The translations under genes were made by a program, and so were the position numbers. Source: Prosopocoilus inquinatus (taxonomy: Eukaryota > Arthropoda > Insecta > Coleoptera > Lucanidae). From it: 64,000 nucleotides of DNA. Position 1 is the first letter of the stretch. Each line of letters starts with the position of its first letter. The notes beneath the pieces are model-generated. The model saw only the letters and a program-made list of their open reading frames with translations. It made no database searches and was not told the DNA's origin. Below, in pieces: positions 33,264 to 43,801 of the stretch. The stretch covers positions 20,491,806 to 20,555,805 of the forward strand of contig CM069875.1 of assembly GCA_036172665.1 (NCBI GenBank), read 5' to 3'.

Positions 33264-33310
33264 ACTCTTTGAGAATGGTAAAAGTGTATTACCGAAACAT
33301 ATGTCAGAGT
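33264..33310 (+). ncRNA. Hammerhead-like motif at Penelope 3' end, U3/A8 core
   Basis: Stem I ACTCT (33264-33268) pairs with AGAGT (33306-33310). The core box reads TTGAGAA (33269-33275) where CUGANGA is expected. One extra T precedes stem II GGTAA (33277-33281) with TTACC (33289-33293). GAAA follows at 33294-33297. Stem III is AC-ATAT-GT, then the cleavage triplet GTC (33303-33305). Everything but the core box is canonical, and its two changes (C3U, G8A) would keep a Watson-Crick pair. Penelope-like elements are known to carry hammerheads in their terminal repeats. Confidence 0.6.
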
Positions 33311-33345
33311 TACTGAAATAAATTCGTGAAACAGTTAAATACAAG

Positions 33346-33583
33346 AAGAAATTCGATTAACGCAGTTATAACGGGAACCCAATTCAAGTATTAATTAAAA
33401 TCCTCAAAAGTGTTATTGTGACCTTGTAAACTTTGTCAGGAATATAACTATATCCAGAAAAGCGTCAAGAAAACGACAAAGCTGGATATCTGAAAGAGTG
33501 ACCTGTTTTCCCAGCTTGCCACTGCATATCGTCTGCAAACGCAAATAAATTATACTATTAATTATATTATTTACGAATAACTT
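33346..33583. other. Spacer after the Penelope pair
   Basis: No feature supported; shorter than 300 bp but sits between two related elements. Confidence 0.4.
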
Positions 33584-33645
33584 AAACAGCTGTACAGAGG
33601 CTGCTCGAGTAATTCACTGCAATCAAAAACGACTTGCAACAAAGT
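33584..33645 (+). mobile_element. Retrozyme fragment
   Basis: AAACAGCTGTACAGAGGCTG and CACTGCAATCAAAAACGA match the 312-bp unit from the GAAAC box of the hammerhead to just before its 3' end. The triplet at the cleavage position is GTA here. 5'-truncated; no duplication seen. Confidence 0.7.
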
Positions 33646-33899
33646 TTTTTTTTATTATTTACGTTATTTTTGTTTTGAAAGCCGGCTTCTAACTTAATTT
33701 GACTACTGTTGGTATTGGTACTTATCATGGTTGTCCCGAAGCGTATCTTTAAATATATAATATTAAATATTCCTATGTTTAACTTTGAAAAAAAAACATA
33801 TAAATGCATCTCAGGTTAAATATAAAAAAGACATAAAGTTGTCAACATTTGTTAATCGTTTTGCATTGTTCTTTAAATCATCGAGGATATTTTTTTCAC

Positions 33900-35041
33900 A
33901 AAGAAATGTTATCTAGTCACTAATCTCACGGATAATCCTTTGATTTTAAATGATGCCAGCCTAGCTGCTAATCCATAATTTTATGAAGTTGTTGCAGAAG
34001 AGAAAAACTACTAGCTCCAGAATTTTGTTTCTTAAAAATTGTAAAGCCAACAAGGTGTTTCCAAAACTTATTTTCAATCATTTAAAAATGAACATCACGT
34101 CGAATCCTGCAGTTAGGTACTACCACTTCCAAGGCTCGGTGGATAAGGCTCAACCTTAAAGGGAGGAAGGTTTATGCTCGGCTACGATTAATTTCAAGAA
34201 CCCTCTTTTTCATTCAATCCGATTTAACTTCAAGACTTCACCCATTGAATAGGAAGTTTTACATATCAAGATCAAAGATTTAACTTTCCACGAAGGACAT
34301 CTAAAACTCGTTGCGCTTAGAAAAAAACTTTATCATTTAATCGGACTTGCAGATCCTGTCTCGCAAGAGAATCTTCTAACCGATTTAACCAATCTCTCAA
34401 ACTGGGACTTACACACCCTCAGCAAGACGAATCATCAACATGTAAATCAACCTCTCAGTTTTACCCGCACATATTCTACAAGAATTATTTCTTCTGCAGC
34501 TGACCAATCGGTAGACCCAGGAACGGTTATTTCCATCCATAATTTTATTAATACTTTTCACAATTTTCTAAATTTCACATTCTCGGACACTCATTTAGAT
34601 TGTATTGTAGCCTCGGATAAGTCCACTAAACTTAATTTTAACTTTAGTTCAGATTGGAGCCATTTAAATTTTAACGCAGGTTTAAAAAGAGAAAATGTCC
34701 CTTCGGGGAAGTTGTAGCTACATAATAATTTTAATGAATTTGATTTGAATCAGTTTAACACGCCCAGCCCCTCACCGTTAGCTAATTTAAACTTTAAATT
34801 ACCGGAACTGGATAACATTTCCAATGACAACAAAAATTTTCTTGCACATAATAATTCCATTGAAAGTCCATTTTCAGCTTACAATCTTAATTATGAGGCT
34901 GAACATATTTTTAATGCAAATTTTATAGTGACTTCTCCTTCGTTGATTTTTTTCATAAATAATTTTTATCTAGTCACTAATTTCATGGATAATCCTTTGA
35001 TCAAGGATAATATATGGAATAATTATAATGATTTTATTTAA
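33900..35041 (+). pseudogene. Unrecognised broken reading frame(s)
   Basis: The frame from about 34253 is open for some 154 codons to a TAG at about 34715. The same frame then continues to the stop at 35039-35041, so one stop codon splits about 260 residues. The readable protein is not obviously low in complexity (RKKLYHLIGLADPVSQENLL, SFTRTYSTRIISSAADQSVD). It is rich in Asn/Phe later on. A second, shorter stretch at 33907-34020 encodes a similar tail: YLVTNLTDNPLI here against YLVTNFMDNPLI at 34967-35003. The region thus seems to contain two pieces of one repeated coding sequence, both decayed. I recognise no domain. It could be a retroelement gag/env-like frame, an old viral insertion or a host pseudogene. 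Confidence 0.4.
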
Positions 35042-35043
35042 AA

Positions 35044-36717
35044 AATAAATCTCGATAAAGCTTGGCTGAAACTAGTTTTGTTTCATCAAAGGTAGCCTGC
35101 GATGTATTGACTCGTTCTTTCTAAAATTGAATTTACATGTTTACATTGTATGATCAAAATTAAAGAAGTGTCATGGTTTGTTATTAATATAAATTTTTAT
35201 ATTTTTATTTTACACTTTTCAATAATAACATATCCTAACCACTAAAAGTGTTACATAACAATCATTTAATACATATTGAGGTAATAGATATTTTTAATAT
35301 CACTGAATCTACTTGGTGTCAGAAATCGACATTTAATCGATAGTTTCGAGAGCTTTGGTTGGTTCAAGGGAAATGGGAATAGAGCGACATTTAAAAATTC
35401 ACATGTAATCATTCTAATTCCAGAACAACTATATGTAATACATTTTGTTTCACTCTGTATTAAGTATTATGAATTGATTATTTAAAATATTAAACAAATT
35501 CATTCATATTCATTGTTATTAAATTAATTATTTCAGCTTCCAGATTCGAATCCCAAAATCACGAACATTTCTGAAATCCAATTTTTCCTTGATGAAAGCA
35601 TTAACTTTTTACCTAATATCATTTTCATTTTAAAATCGAAAACTTTCAGTGGTAAAAATATAAATAAATAATGAATGTAATGGCTTGAATAATTCTGTCA
35701 CAGTAACTAGTGGCCATTTGTCATTATTACTGGCAGGTGAGCACTCTTTAATCATGTCGATTTAGGGATTTATTTGCTATTTAAGGTATAGTTTGGAACA
35801 TTTTCCATTGGTAAAAGTAATAATTTTTCCTTCCATCATAATTCTATTAAATTTTACAATTTCCTTTCGTTTTTATTTTTTCTATCTACTACTCTCTGCA
35901 GCACACTCGTATCTCACCTCGTAATTCAATCAAAACAGCTTTAACGGCAGTTCTATCAGTTTAATTGTTCCCTATCGTCCTTTTTAACAACCCGCTGGGG
36001 GCGATTTATATTAGCGTTTTCAGCCGAATCGATTCAGAAACCTTTCTTCTAAATGTGTACTTCATTTTCAGGTCGTATTTATCGGCCCGGGAACACGCCA
36101 CGAAGTTGGAGCTAATTACCACCAAGTGATTTGACAGCGATAATACTAGTCGATTGGTAAAATAATGTGCCGCACGCTACTGGGGTTGTAAGTTGGTTTT
36201 AATTCATGCGACCCTCCTGTTATGTCATTCTGTTTACATTCGCATTTCCTTGTTGTCAGAGGAATGAAATTAATTTGCATTTATTGCAGTAACTTTTCTT
36301 AGAGTGACACACACCACTCTTATTAAAAACTTTTTAAGAAAAATCTAATACATCTACTGAGATTCCGAAAGAAAGCAGAACATTTTTAAGTGAATTATTA
36401 TTATTTATCCTGGACATTAGTTTTAAATTGTTTAATTTATAAATAGCGAACTGCAATGGTTCTGAATTGGTAGTACAAGAAGTCGGTAACTGAAGTCTAA
36501 TATAATCAGACTTCCCCTTTAAAACGATATCACATGCTAAAACTACAGTTAATAAAAAGAAAAGAAGTGCAAAAGAAATTGACTTATCTACGATTCAATA
36601 AACAGCTGCGTTCTTTATTTAATTTCATTTACTCTTTTCGTACTTTTACATGTATCAAAACAGCTTGAGCTCTCACTCAGCTTTTATTTCATTCTTGCAC
36701 CGCGTTAATAACCGAAC
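35044..36717. other. Intergenic, no gene recognised
   Basis: AT-rich, with a GC-richer patch at 35990-36140. That patch has a good splice acceptor (TTCATTTTCAG ending at 36071) followed by a 19-codon frame. It might be an exon, but nothing identifies it. Confidence 0.4.
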
Positions 36718-36900
36718 TCAATATTTATCGATAAAACAGCGACATCTTAAGATCGTTTTTTGACCTGACATTGCAGTAGGATAGACAAATCGTCTCTGCT
36801 GACGAAGCCCCAAGCAGGGCTGAAACAGCTGCACAGAAGCTGCTCCAGGTTTTCACTGCAATCAAAAACGATTTGCAACAAAATTTCTTCAATATTTATC
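36718..36900 (+). mobile_element. Solo retrozyme, 159 bp, 12-bp target duplication
   Basis: TCAATATTTATC stands on both sides (36718-36729 and 36889-36900). The enclosed 159 bp start with ATAAAACAGCGACATC, like the left end of the 7.3-9.9 kb insertion (ATAAAATAGCGACATC). They end GATTTGCAACAAAATTTCT, like its right end. About 60 bp are in minus sense and about 98 bp in plus sense, so the copy has the same head-to-head layout, reduced to its minimum. This pair of termini with equal-sized duplications defines the mobile unit. Confidence 0.85.
36792..36840 (+). ncRNA. Hammerhead ribozyme with altered cleavage triplet
   Basis: Stem I GTCTCTG with CAGAAGC (6 of 7 pairs), core box CTGACGA, stem II AGCCC-CAAGCA-GGGCT, GAAA, then CAGCTGCA. 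The cleavage triplet is GCA where the tandem copies have GTC. U16.1 is thus C, which breaks the A15.1-U16.1 pair and should disable cleavage. Confidence 0.7.
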
Positions 36901-37640
36901 CTTAAGGACAACAAATTTATTTAGATTAAGGAAATAGTGATTAGCTAATTGCATGAATTATGTTTGCTATTAAACAAAAAGTGCTGGCACACGTAGAACT
37001 TAAGCACTTTTAGATTATAATATATAAAATAAATATACTAAATAAATATAATTAATATTCAAGTGTGTCCAGTGTGATAACGCGTCATAGGAATTTCAAT
37101 GCATTTTTCTTTAATTATAAATTCCTACTTTCCTATCAAATTTATCATAAAGCAATAAACGAGATAAGCCATAGCCTAATTCATTTATTTTCGACTAGTA
37201 TTCTTTTCGAAACTCTTCATTTCTAACTTAATAATCTTTCTTTAGACATTTTAGTCATTACACACATCTAAGAGCCATATTGATCGTTGTATGTTAACCA
37301 CAAAACTTAGTTACCTCCTTTTAACACACAGATCTCTATTTTTTTCAATTTTCATTGTAATTAGTGTTTTTAAATTCATTTATATCTCTTGAAATTCTAT
37401 TTTCCTTGCATTGTTTAAAACATGAAAAACCGGATAAGTTGAACATATTCGGCTTTCTTTTTATACTAGATATAATAAAACAGTCATGGAGGTGGAAAAA
37501 TCTTTAAAATTTGGTACCCTCTACTTCTATTTAACATTAACATAATATATTTTCGATTTAGACTATTTTTTGATATGATATTTATACTGGTCTAAACGCT
37601 TCTTTAAATGTTGACCTGTTTTTCCTTCTCCTTCATAAAC
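36901..37640. other. Intergenic, nothing recognised
   Basis: AT-rich; the last part may already belong to the decayed Penelope copy that follows. Confidence 0.4.
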
Positions 37641-37930
37641 CGATTTAGAATTTGAAATAACATGTTTTGTAGTTTTCTCGATTCATTAAATAGGATTAAA
37701 AAATACTTAATTTAGTTCCAATTTAGTTATTTTTAAGTTTATGTTTCTCTGGACAATTCGTTTTCCACTTTAAAATTATGTTGTTTTTCGTTTCTCTTGA
37801 TAACTTATTTCTCTTGAAGACTTGTTTATTTTTTCCCACTCCTGATGAAGCTATCAAGCTATATCAAAAAGAGTGTTAGTTGCGATTTTACAGTGTCCGT
37901 TGTAAAGTAAAAATTATTTTCTTACAAAAA
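37641..37930 (+). mobile_element. Decayed Penelope-like 3' end (family of 43802-44360)
   Basis: Aligns in order with the minus strand of 44020-43800: TTTTGTAGTTTTCT, AATTTAGTTC, GGACAATTCGTTTT, TTTCGTTTCTCTTG, ACTTGTTTATTTT and CACTCCTGA-GAAGCTAT. No GIY-YIG motif is readable. At 37839-37879 the hammerhead-like box CTGATGA is canonical, but GAAAC has been lost. Confidence 0.6.
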
Positions 37931-38070
37931 CTTTTACTATATAAATTTCTCCTTGATCCTGATCAAGCTATATCAAAAAGAGTGTTAGTTGCGATTTTAC
38001 AGTGTCCGTTGTAAAGTAAAAATTATTTTCTTACAAAAACTTTTACTATATAAATTTCTCCTTGATCCTG
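37853..38070 (+). repeat. Tandem duplication, 2 x 109 bp
   Basis: 37853-37961 and 37962-38070 are essentially identical, beginning ATCAAGCTATATCAAAAAGA and ending CTCCTTGATCCTG. The duplication begins inside the hammerhead-like loop of the Penelope 3' end and covers its downstream sequence. Confidence 0.85.
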
Positions 38071-38344
38071 ATATCACTGACACTGAGCTCAACAGTTGTC
38101 AACAACTATCTATTTTAGATACTATTATGTTCCGGGCGAATGCAACAAGCTTTCTGATTTAACTTCGAATACCTAATATAGGTATAAACTCTACTGATTC
38201 TGCTTTCATTCTTGTTCGCCATAATTTTCGATTTTTTCCAACATTCTTAATTTCTTGTTTAATTTTACACCTATTTTCTCTTTAATTAATAATATTTCAC
38301 AAGCCGCAATTTCATTATTAAATTCTAAATTTATCAAAAAAATT

Positions 38345-38440
38345 TTAATGTTTTTTTTTTGCTTCAGATTTGAACCTGTAACCAATGATAAAGTCATAAT
38401 AACTTCACCGCTAACAAACTGGCTACACATAACCTCATTC
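38345..38440 (-). mobile_element. Possible tRNA-like SINE head
   Basis: On the minus strand, TAGCCAGTTTGTTAGCGG resembles a tRNA A box and GGTTCAAATCTG a B box, about 50 bases apart. An A-rich stretch follows. No second copy is visible in the window. Confidence 0.35.
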
Positions 38441-38764
38441 TATTAAGCCTGCAACGTGAAAATTATAATTTCTTTTTGTTTATTTGTAAGTAATTATCAT
38501 TTAATCATAAGTTTTATATCAAAATATTTTAAATACCACAATTTTTCCGATTGTAGTCTACATATTCGTATGAATTTTCTCAATTTTTGTTTTCCTTTGT
38601 TAAATCTTTATGTCCTGTTGTCCGGTGGACATACGGTATGTGCAAACATTCTTTGCTGCTTCACTTTGTGGACCCTTTTCGCTATTATTTCCCACCAAAA
38701 GCTTCGCACGGCAACACTACCGACGGCAGTTGAATCTTTAATTAAGTTTTAAAATGGCAGAATA

Positions 38765-39027
38765 AACAAAGTGTGTTTATGTTTATTTATTTAACAAGTC
38801 AGTAAGAAATTTACATATTTACATACTTGTTTTCTTTATTTCTTCGCTTTGCGCAATCACCCGCACATGATTTTCTTTTCGCATGATACCATTCCAGACA
38901 ATTTGCTTTGTTTAAGTACCCTAACAAGACAAACATCCATGACACTGGTGGGATTCAGACCTATGCCAAGGAGTGATACGACTTGATAAGTCGGCTAGGC
39001 TAACCACTGAGCCACTCGCCTGTCCCA
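38765..39027 (-). mobile_element. tRNA-derived SINE
   Basis: Minus strand: the head at 39027 begins GTGGGACAGGCGAGTGGCTC. The A box is TGGCTCAGTGG and the B box GGTCTGAATCC, properly spaced for internal Pol III transcription. A 150-bp body follows, and the 3' end is an AAATAAATAAAC-type tail at about 38790-38770. No target duplication could be defined. SINEs rely on a partner non-LTR element for mobility; none with a matching 3' end is seen here. Confidence 0.7.
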
Positions 39028-40487
39028 CATTAAATATCAATTGTAGTTGTTTATTTAAAATTAGCTTAAGAGTAGTTATTATTTAAATCTCATCGAACAC
39101 CGAAATTCTCAGTCTTCGAACTAGGTAATCACATTGAATATTTTATTAATTTATTCAACTGGATTATGAAACTTTGATTCATTGGCTATTAAGAAATTAG
39201 TATTGCAGAACGTAATGCAGATTTTTACTTTTTTTGTATTTTTGAGGACGTTACTGTTGCTCTGGCCCATAGTGCGACGCCTCTAGGATAATTAAATATT
39301 AAAACATCTAGCTTAATTTAGCAACGAATAACAACAGACGGAGGCAGAACATTAATAATTAAACTATTCTTAAAGACAAGAAAAGACAAAATAGACAAGA
39401 AATTACTTTCAAACCTAAAAAAGCTTGACCAGACGAAATAATTAAATACTTAGCGCAAGGTTTGTAGCAAAATACAGGGACAGAGTAATAATTCTTGGGT
39501 AAGAAATAACGTAATTAGGAATTCTCTTTGCAATGAATTATACGAGATGTTTTGCTGCCGTTGCTATTGAAGTTGGCAGAGACGCCGAATTAAGCAAAAC
39601 ATTACGAGGAAACGAAACGGAAGTGTTAGTCAAAGTAAGTTGCGCAGACGCTAAATAGTTGTAGCTGAATTGTATTTGCAAAATGGAGAGATTTATCGCT
39701 TCCAGGTTTTGTATTACAAGCGCCTATAATTCCTTTTAATTTTTAAGGAGTTTCAGTTTCAAAGGAAATATATAGGATACGTTTCTAATAATCAAACACT
39801 TCTTTCTGTTTTATGCCATGTTCATCATTCATAATAAAAAAACATGTTCATCATTGATAATTTAAAAAAGTACTTCATATATAAAAAAATGAAGTTTCTT
39901 AAGAAACTATTGTAAAAACTATTGTGTTTAGTGTAGTCTGCAATGTGTAAACTTAATGACACTACTAATGAAGACTACTGTCTTAATATTTTTTTACTGA
40001 ATCAAATGACTCAGCGATTTTTCTCCACCGTGTGTATATCCAGGAATCAACACGTTATTTTTTATAAATGAGTCGCAGAGTGAATAAAAAAAACATTGTT
40101 CATAACGGTTCAAACTCACCATGTGCATACATCATATAGATACTCCACAGAATAGATTTAGAATTCAATTTGATTTTAAAAAGAGCTCTTGTATAAGATT
40201 TCCGAAGATCATCAGAAGCAATAAGTTACAATTAAATGCATTTGATGCCTATAATCGACTTGACATGATTCTATACGTCGGTATTATTTATTATTTATTA
40301 TTATTACGCAAGTTAAAACAAAGTAATTGCATTGTAACAAGAATTGCATAAATTTTCAAGATGTTTAAGTGCAACTCCGCAAAGTAAATGTTTTCTTCCT
40401 CCACACTACTTTGTTCGTACGTCATCCCGTCCCGCGTTAATTATAAACTCCAACTAAAACTTTATAATCTAATTAATTGCAACTCAC
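39028..40487. other. Intergenic or intronic, nothing recognised
   Basis: AT-rich. CATGTTCATCATT occurs twice (39818, 39843). No gene. Confidence 0.45.
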
Positions 40488-40740
40488 CTTCCAACCAGCG
40501 AAGTACAAGCGACGGGAACTCCGGAAATTTATTCCGTAAAGTTTCCGGGTGGGTAGCAGACGTGAACTGAATGTAAAACTTTCCTGTCTCGAAAGAGGCT
40601 TGTAGTTGCGTAAGGGGTAATCGACTTCACGACCTCTTCCCGTGAGCAAACAGTCGGGAATAACGGGACTGCCCGGAACACCGGAGCGCACTGAGATTTC
40701 TACGCCCACGCGTTTTACCGGAGTCGAAAGCGGTCGACGT
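40488..40740 (-). other. Candidate host exon with GTGAGT donor
   Basis: A GC- and CpG-rich island within AT-rich DNA. On the minus strand it ends AAG|GTGAGT (donor at 40487-40482). A 78-codon frame (40473-40709) crosses it, but its product (GVPGSPVIPDC, RGREVDYPL) is unfamiliar. It may be a 5' untranslated first exon. The composition and donor are seen in the sequence; the exon call is inference. Confidence 0.3.
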
Positions 40741-41403
40741 GCGGCGATTAATTGCGAATGATAAGTTTTCTGCCGTTCAGGTATTTGTTTACAACTCGCT
40801 CAATATCATTAGTGATAAGGTAGGTCTTGAAAATGGGAGCTCTTTTGAGGAGTTGGTAAATATTTACTTGCATACAATGCTTATAAATTGGGGATTAGTG
40901 TTTCAAAAACAAACAAATAAGTGATTATTAAAAACTGATGTTTAGAATTAGAAGATTTAGTTTAACAAAAGCAATTCACAAAAATAGTAAGGTTGACTTC
41001 AGTGGCGTAGCTACAGGGGTCGCAAGAATTGCAAAGCAACCTGGCGCTAAGACGCCATAGGCGCCTGTTCGAAGTCTAAACTATTTTATTTTTTTTGCCT
41101 GGATCTCTAAAGGTTTTCACAAACGCGGAATAGTAAAACCTTCATAGTCATGAAACAATAAGTAAAAAAATAAGAAAAAAATAAAGAAAATGAAAAAAGA
41201 AAGACGAAAAACTAAAAGAATTGAAAACATTTTCAAAACAGCTGGGAAATGTTAAAAACAAAAAATTTCGAATGAACGTCGTTTGTAGCGCCCTCTATTA
41301 ATCCGAGCCGTACATTTGTAATATGCGAAGAATTGCTCCCAAAATAACTGAAAAACGTTAACAAAGTTCAAGGACGATGTATTCAAAAGAACTTAGAATA
41401 AAT
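40741..41403. other. Intergenic; one orphan hAT-like end
   Basis: CAGTGGCGTAGCTACAGGGG at 40992-41011 is a typical hAT terminus with no partner in reach. An A-rich tract lies at 41160-41220. Confidence 0.4.
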
Positions 41404-42480
41404 CAGTGGCGGCTCGTGGCTAATGATTCAGGGTAAACGACATAGTAAAGAAGAAATAGCTAACTGTATACTTTAAGTTTTATAAATTAGGTTTATACGA
41501 CGATCTTTTAACAAAGAGAATTTTTTAATTATTTCTTCGTAAACGTTATCTTCTTTGTAGTTTAATCAATTACTCTTTCTCTATGGAAAGCAGTGCAAGA
41601 TAGGTTAATCTTTCTTGTGTTTCTTAAATAACTTTTCACGCGTTTTAAACAAGAAAAATTTCTCTCCACAGTTGTTGTAGTAGCTGGTATAGTCGAAATT
41701 AAGTTTAATAATTTATAACTTTCTGAAAAAATTTCTGTAAGTTCTTTTTCTATAAAATGTTTTTGTATTTGGTACAGTTTCATAGATTGAAATTGATGAT
41801 TGTATATAATGCTTAATTCATTACTTAATTTCTGTTTATCAAATAAATCGCCAAATTGTGATATTAGATCATTTACAAGCTGATGCGGAAAATAAGAAAT
41901 GTAATACGTAAATTTAGAAGAGGCTGAAAAATAACTAATTTTACTAAGGTCTTCAAATCGTACTTCTAATTGCAATAAAATATTATCAAGAATTTCAAAA
42001 TATAAATTTCTGTATTGCACATCCCTATTTGTTGCTTCCCTTGATAATTTAATCGTTTTCCGTGAATCTACATTTTCTTCTAATGTGCACAACTTGTCTT
42101 GCGTAACTTTATAAAATTCTTCGAATTGATTAACTGTCCGTAATTTTGCTATTCTTTCCTTTGCCGGATTAATTTGTTTTTGGTAATAAATGATATCTAA
42201 ACATTTGCTTTGTAATATGTTATAAAGGTCTGCTATATTAAATATAAATCAAAGTCAGAAAAACAAATTCGAAATTATTTAAATGCTTTAAATAATCTTT
42301 GGCTCGATTTATAGATTCTGCTGATGACGAACTGTCTTGCACTATTTCAAGAAATATTCTTTAAGTTTTCCCGTTCATTATTGACTGTATGAATAATTTT
42401 AGATTTTGATGTCCATCTAACAGCTACACATTTTGGAATTCTTTTGTTCATAACCGAATCTAGAACAAATTTTCTTTTAG
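41404..42480 (-). pseudogene. hAT transposase (DUF4371/dimerisation type), broken
   Basis: Minus strand. The terminus CAGTGGCGGCTCGTGG at 41404 is the 3' end of a hAT transposon. The longest intact piece (41562-42092) ends with LISTIPATTTTVERNFSCLK and RVKSYLRN, the hAT C-terminal dimerisation domain. The frame continues upstream without a start through QFEEFYKV and LQSKCLDIIYYQKQINPAK to about 42235. Frameshifts follow near 42235 and 42358, then NKRIPKCVAVRWTSKSK to about 42480. The N-terminal zinc finger and the 5' end of the element are missing. Degenerate and inactive. Confidence 0.8.
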
Positions 42481-43004
42481 CTGACAGATTCAAAAATCCT
42501 GGAATAGATGTAATGCTTACAAAAAATATTCTACGTTTATTAATGTGTTTCTATTTACGCCATTGGTTGACATACGGCGATTGTGTTTGAGGTGAAGAAA
42601 ACAAGAAATTATTTTGTATCTTAAAATGTTTCATTTTAAATAAGAAAGAAAAGATTTCACTTGCATCTGCAATCGGAGAAAGTCGTAAAAAGTCATCTAT
42701 TCTTATTCAGATTAAGTTGCTGATCCGTTAGGTTCGCATTTACTATGGTCTTGCAAGTACGAAATGGCGAGACATAAGTTTATCAGAAGCATTACAAAAC
42801 TCAACTTCTCATGAACTTAAGATGAAACTGTTTAAATAACACTGATTGTCAGAATCTGATCACATATAAGAAGGTCAATGCGGACACAAATAGCGTGCCA
42901 CCTCATAAATTTAAATGTTGTTTCAAGTCGGCTAAGTTGCAATGGAGTCGCCAAGCATCCCCTATAAAGTTATTTAGAACATATCTAAGACCTCATCAGT
43001 AAAG
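42481..43004. other. Possibly more hAT debris, otherwise unrecognised
   Basis: Short minus-strand coding-like scraps (for example NANLTDQQLN near 42725) suggest the hAT copy once extended here. Nothing firm. Confidence 0.35.
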
Positions 43005-43130
43005 ACGTCGCTCGAGAACTCCATCGCAATCTGACTGAGCCGCGCCCGATTTTACTAATTTAGATTTCGATTCTTCTTCTAATGAGGCCTTAATTAGGGC
43101 TGAGAAGGGCACCCAGAGGACACTTAATGG
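43005..43130 (+). mobile_element. Retrozyme relic
   Basis: GCTCGAGAACTC-ATCGCAATC (from 43012) matches the part of the 312-bp unit after the ribozyme. TTCTTCTAATGAGGCC...AGGGCTGAGAAGG...CCAGAGG (43069-43117) aligns with the hammerhead itself. The core box is CTAATGA and GAAAC is GAGAA, so it is inactive. The order, unit tail then next ribozyme, indicates an old tandem copy. Confidence 0.5.
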
Positions 43131-43356
43131 TCCCGTTTCGGTTTAATCAACTTGCAGTAAGCTTTAAAATGCTTTTTTGTAATCAATACTTCTCGAGGTC
43201 AGTAAATTGAGTTTTTAAATAATAAGTAAATAATACTTTAATAAATTTTCGTTAAACAATCTTATTTATCTTCTATAAAGTCAGTATTATATATGTTTTA
43301 TTTACTTACTTATTTATTTATTATTATTTTTTGGTACAGTAATTTTTCTAATATAC

Positions 43357-43713
43357 TGTGATGACTCATCAACCTTAGATACCAGTTACATGCGTCAGAT
43401 CCTGGTGCGCCAGACTCTGGAAAGTTCAGGACAGGCCCGCTCACTTTGAAACACTTCCGACAGTCGAAGAACCGGGACATACATTCTAGAGCCTTCCAGA
43501 GGGCCTGCGTAAATCGTCACAGATTATAAAATCCGCCTGGTCAATAGACATCGACAGTTCGCATTTGAGAGGACAATTGATCGTTCGGCTTATGTTTAAA
43601 TAAATTAGTTTTTAAGTGCTCTTTTCCGCGTTAACATAAATTATTGTTTATAGTTACCCTAAATAAATTAGTTTATTAATTATATCGGGTTTTTATTTTA
43701 AAGTATATTTACA
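43357..43713 (+). mobile_element. Possible solo LTR
   Basis: Begins TGTGATGACTCATCAACC and ends TATATTTACA. It has a central TATAAAAT (43526-43533), then AGTTCGCATTTGAGAGG and AATAAATTAG polyadenylation-like signals downstream, the layout of an insect Ty3/gypsy LTR. No second copy, primer-binding site or matching target duplication is visible, so the borders are tentative. Confidence 0.4.
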
Positions 43714-43801
43714 ACGAACCCTAAATTCGTAATAATACGATAATTTATTATAAGTACAAGGTTTTTTTAATCTCGAACCGAATAAAAATATAATAGGAAC
43801 A

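Larger units (their letters stand above)
31596..33345. mobile_element. Head-to-head pair of Penelope-like elements
   Basis: Two 601-bp arms, 31596-32196 (minus sense) and 32745-33345 (plus sense), are about 98% identical. They carry the GIY-YIG nuclease end of a Penelope-like element plus its 3' region. The 548-bp spacer holds the reverse transcriptase end of the minus-sense copy only. Both copies are therefore 5'-truncated at the shared junction near 32744, and both 3' ends point outward. AAGAAA occurs just outside each end, but a clear target duplication is not resolved. Confidence 0.88.

Noticed and set aside
35540..35575. ATTCGAATCCC as a tRNA B box
   Set aside because: No A box or cloverleaf-compatible sequence lies at the proper distance upstream.
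36072..36128. Exon fragment with a superficial likeness to a homeodomain stretch (YLSAREH...)
   Set aside because: Only about 19 codons before a stop. The likeness needs gaps and the conserved recognition helix is absent.
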